From the NCBI GenBank assembly GCA_003402345.1, contig QFXH01000003.1:237678-301677 (forward strand): a stretch of DNA of 64,000 bases, read 5' to 3'. The notes beneath the pieces were generated by a model that ran no database searches, had not been told where the DNA came from, and saw nothing but the letters and a program-made list of their open reading frames with translations. Made by a program: the position numbers and the translations under genes. The stretch is from Candidatus Nitrotoga sp. MKT. GTDB lineage: Bacteria > Pseudomonadota > Gammaproteobacteria > Burkholderiales > Gallionellaceae. Positions 63,001 through 64,000 of the stretch are shown piece after piece (the stretch's first letter is position 1; every line of letters starts with the position of its first letter).

Positions 63001-63538
63001 GCTCTTCGCGCGCCATGCCGGTACGCTGCACTTCCAGATAATACCGACTGGGGAACAGCTCCGCCCACTCAAGCGCCAACTGCCGTGCCGTTGCCTGATT
63101 GCCATTCAGCAGCGCCGTACCGACCTCGCCAAGATGCGCTCCGGATAATGCGAGCAATCCATCTGTACCATCACGCAACCATTGTTTGTGTATCTCGATG
63201 CGGCCACTGCTTTGCCTTTCCAAATAAGCGCGTGTCACTAATTCACACAGCCGCAAGTAGCCAACATTGGACTGGCATAACAATAGTAGCCGGAGCGGCT
63301 TGTCGCGCTCGGCTGGATTACTGATGAACACATCACAGCCGATGATGGGCTTAATCCCGGCTGCGCGCGCTGCCTGATAGAACTTGATCAGGCCAAATAC
63401 ATTATTGAGGTCGGTAAGCGCCAGCGCGGGCATGGCATCCTGCTTGGCGACGGCAATCGCCTCGGGAATGCGCACAATGCCATCGGCAATGGAGTATTCG
63501 CTGTGTAAGCGCAGGTGGATGAAAGAGGGTTGGGGCAT
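60068..63538 (-). CDS. dnaE: DNA polymerase III alpha subunit
   Basis: Replicative polymerase catalytic subunit, 1156 residues, close to the E. coli length. It has an N-terminal PHP domain (FIHLRLHSEYSIADGIVRIP), a catalytic palm with PDFDIDFCQDGRERVIDYVK supplying the Asp residues, GPGRGSGAGSLVAY, helix-hairpin-helix and OB regions and a C-terminal domain. The stop TGA is at 60068-60070, inside the 3' end of the convergent SulP gene. Confidence 0.98.
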   Translation of the reverse strand: MPQPSFIHLRLHSEYSIADGIVRIPEAIAVAKQDAMPALALTDLNNVFGLIKFYQAARAAGIKPIIGCDVFISNPAERDKPLRLLLLCQSNVGYLRLCELVTRAYLERQSSGRIEIHKQWLRDGTDGLLALSGAHLGEVGTALLNGNQATARQLALEWAELFPSRYYLEVQRTGMAREELHVSETVKLAAELALPVVATHPVQFISQEAYKAHEARVCIAEGYVLNDKRRVRQFTPQQYFKTQAEMMALFADFPEALQNSVEIAKRCNLTLQLGKPYLPDFPTPNGESLDDFLRTESEHGLHQRMLQLYPDETMRAAKMQEYTARLAFEIGTIINMGFPGYFLIVADFIRWAKLNDVPVGPGRGSGAGSLVAYSLGITDLDPLRYALLFERFLNPERISMPDFDIDFCQDGRERVIDYVKQKYGAASVSQIATFGTMASKAVIRDVGRVLDFPYGLCDRLSKLVPLEGVKPVSLKKARELEPEFNAIISSEEGVEELLELGTRLEDLTRNVGMHAGGVLIAPGKLTDFCPLYYAEGSDKGISQFDKDDVEKIGLVKFDFLGLRTLTIIDWAVKYVNKMPTGIGFSIENLPLEDKPTYALLKAANTTAIFQLESPGMKKLIIKLQPDTFEDIVALVALYRPGPLESGMVEDFINRKHGRSKADYFHPELEVSLKPTYGVIVYQEQVMQIAQIIGGYSLGAADLLRRAMGKKNAEEMALQRSIFVDGAVARSINKGLAEQLFDLMEKFAGYGFNKSHSAAYALVSYQTAYLKAHYPAAFMAATLSSDMDNTDKVHIFYLDTLAQGISILPPDINSSVNRFMPVDEKTIAYGLEAIKGTGKAAIDSIEDARKLGGPFRDLFDFCHRVDKRVVNRRATEALIRSGAFDKISDHRHQLLASLEVALCSAEQQARSVNQNSLFEDDASVAMPAQMKNVPRWTLREQLQHEKVSLGFYLSGHPYQEYASELENFVKTRLADITPQALPQNGNNKRGGMPVILAGIVSGLRIQQTRRGRMAIVTLDDGSAQLEMMVFNEVFEANRPWIREDELLVVRGKASLDEYSGNMRVNGEELFDFASARSTFAKRLELVVSSDARISVTELKELLTPYREGKCMAVVCYRNSSGSANLKLGESWSVTLHSDLMSGLTKLLGEQNVHIVYS

Positions 63539-63821
63539 GGTGGCGAAATGACGGTTACAGCCAAAATTTTACCATCGTCACCAGAGTGAGAAATTAAAAG
63601 TTTTCTACCCGTTGATATAGCTCAGGAAAACGTGCCAGATAAGAATGATTACCGAGGTTAAAGATAAAGATTTGCAAGCAGTTCTGGAGTCGTGAAGCCA
63701 TTTTACGGAATCAATTCCAGCCTTTTTGGTATTTTCTATAAGTTGGATATCTACGAAGATTGGAAGCGCGAATCGCTATATATTGATCCGGCACAGTTTA
63801 TTCAAGAAACCGTTCGCATTG
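63539..63821. other. Intergenic region upstream of dnaE
   Basis: No firm gene. A 48-codon plus-strand frame (GTG 63692 to TGA 63836) has fair coding character (FYGINSSLFGIFYKLDIYED) but no properly spaced ribosome site and no recognised family. It may be a gene fragment. Confidence 0.35.
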
Positions 63822-63863
63822 AGCTTGTCGAAATGTGAATGGCTTCTTATGCTTCGACAAGCT
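63822..63863. repeat. Inverted repeat AGCTTGTCGAA / TTCGACAAGCT
   Basis: Perfect 11-bp arms at 63822-63832 and 63853-63863 around a 20-bp loop, with a third related CGACAAGC at about 63922. Such TTCGACAAGCT-type repeats are common interspersed elements in proteobacterial genomes (recollection). The surrounding 63800-64000 DNA shows no gene. Confidence 0.6.
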
Positions 63864-64000
63864 TGTATGGTGTTTCTGTCTCCTTCTTGAGAGACTGGAA
63901 GGAGCCGGGGTGGAGGGACATCGACAAGCCTCTGCCGTGCAGCGGACAGACTCAGTGAGAACTCTCCCACCCACACCCCGAACGTCGATGAAGAATCTAG

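Noticed and set aside
63692..63838. A 48-codon GTG-started plus-strand frame
   Set aside because: Ribosome-site spacing is poor and the family is unknown; kept only as a note in the intergenic entry.

Overview
The window looks like a chromosomal segment of a betaproteobacterium with moderate GC, most likely Nitrosomonadales/Gallionellaceae. This is inferred from protein flavour, the joined rpl-rpo-str-S10-spc-alpha order and the tufB-tRNA cluster; no 16S gene is present. A member such as Gallionella or Candidatus Nitrotoga is possible, but the genus cannot be fixed from this sequence.

Layout. Positions 1-1335 carry the start of a tol operon on the minus strand (ybgC, tolQ, partial tolR). Positions 1336-18920 are a loose accessory stretch. 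Its intact genes are a universal stress protein, a SulP anion transporter, a small secreted Ala/Lys/Pro-rich protein, tRNA-Leu, a Kef-type cation/proton antiporter, a PAS-PAS-GGDEF-EAL protein, a membrane-anchored methyltransferase and a GGDEF protein. Between them lies genetic debris: a 178-bp MITE-like element, remnants of IS5-, IS110- and probably IS481-type transposases, a broken HD-GYP protein and a broken AraC-type regulator.

Positions 18924-50938 form one continuous minus-strand block of about 32 kb for translation and transcription. In transcription order it reads tRNA-Tyr, tRNA-Gly, tRNA-Thr, tufB, tRNA-Trp, secE, nusG, rplK, rplA, rplJ, rplL, rpoB, rpoC, rpsL, rpsG, fusA, tufA, rpsJ, rplC, rplD, rplW, rplB, rpsS, rplV, rpsC, rplP, rpmC, rpsQ, rplN, rplX, rplE, rpsN, rpsH, rplF, rplR, rpsE, rpmD, rplO, secY, infA, rpmJ, rpsM, rpsK, rpsD, rpoA, rplQ. 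Readable control sites sit at the classical operon joints: sigma70-type promoters before tRNA-Tyr, rplJ, rpsL (its -35 box contains the rpoC stop codon) and rplN, an L10 leader, and a hairpin between rplL and rpoB. The two tuf genes are identical up to the last base of the stop codon.

Positions 50939-64000 hold a second IS110 remnant, an Orn/Lys/Arg-type decarboxylase, a small conserved protein, dcd, apbC/mrp, metG followed closely by a second SulP transporter, and dnaE, which converges on that SulP gene with a 10-nt overlap. No CRISPR array, prophage or obvious defence or biosynthetic island was seen. The most unusual signals are the two IS110 remnants that each begin just outside the -35 box of a different tRNA promoter, the MITE that appears related to the neighbouring IS5 remnant, the identical tuf pair, and a 9-bp coding microsatellite in a secreted-protein gene.
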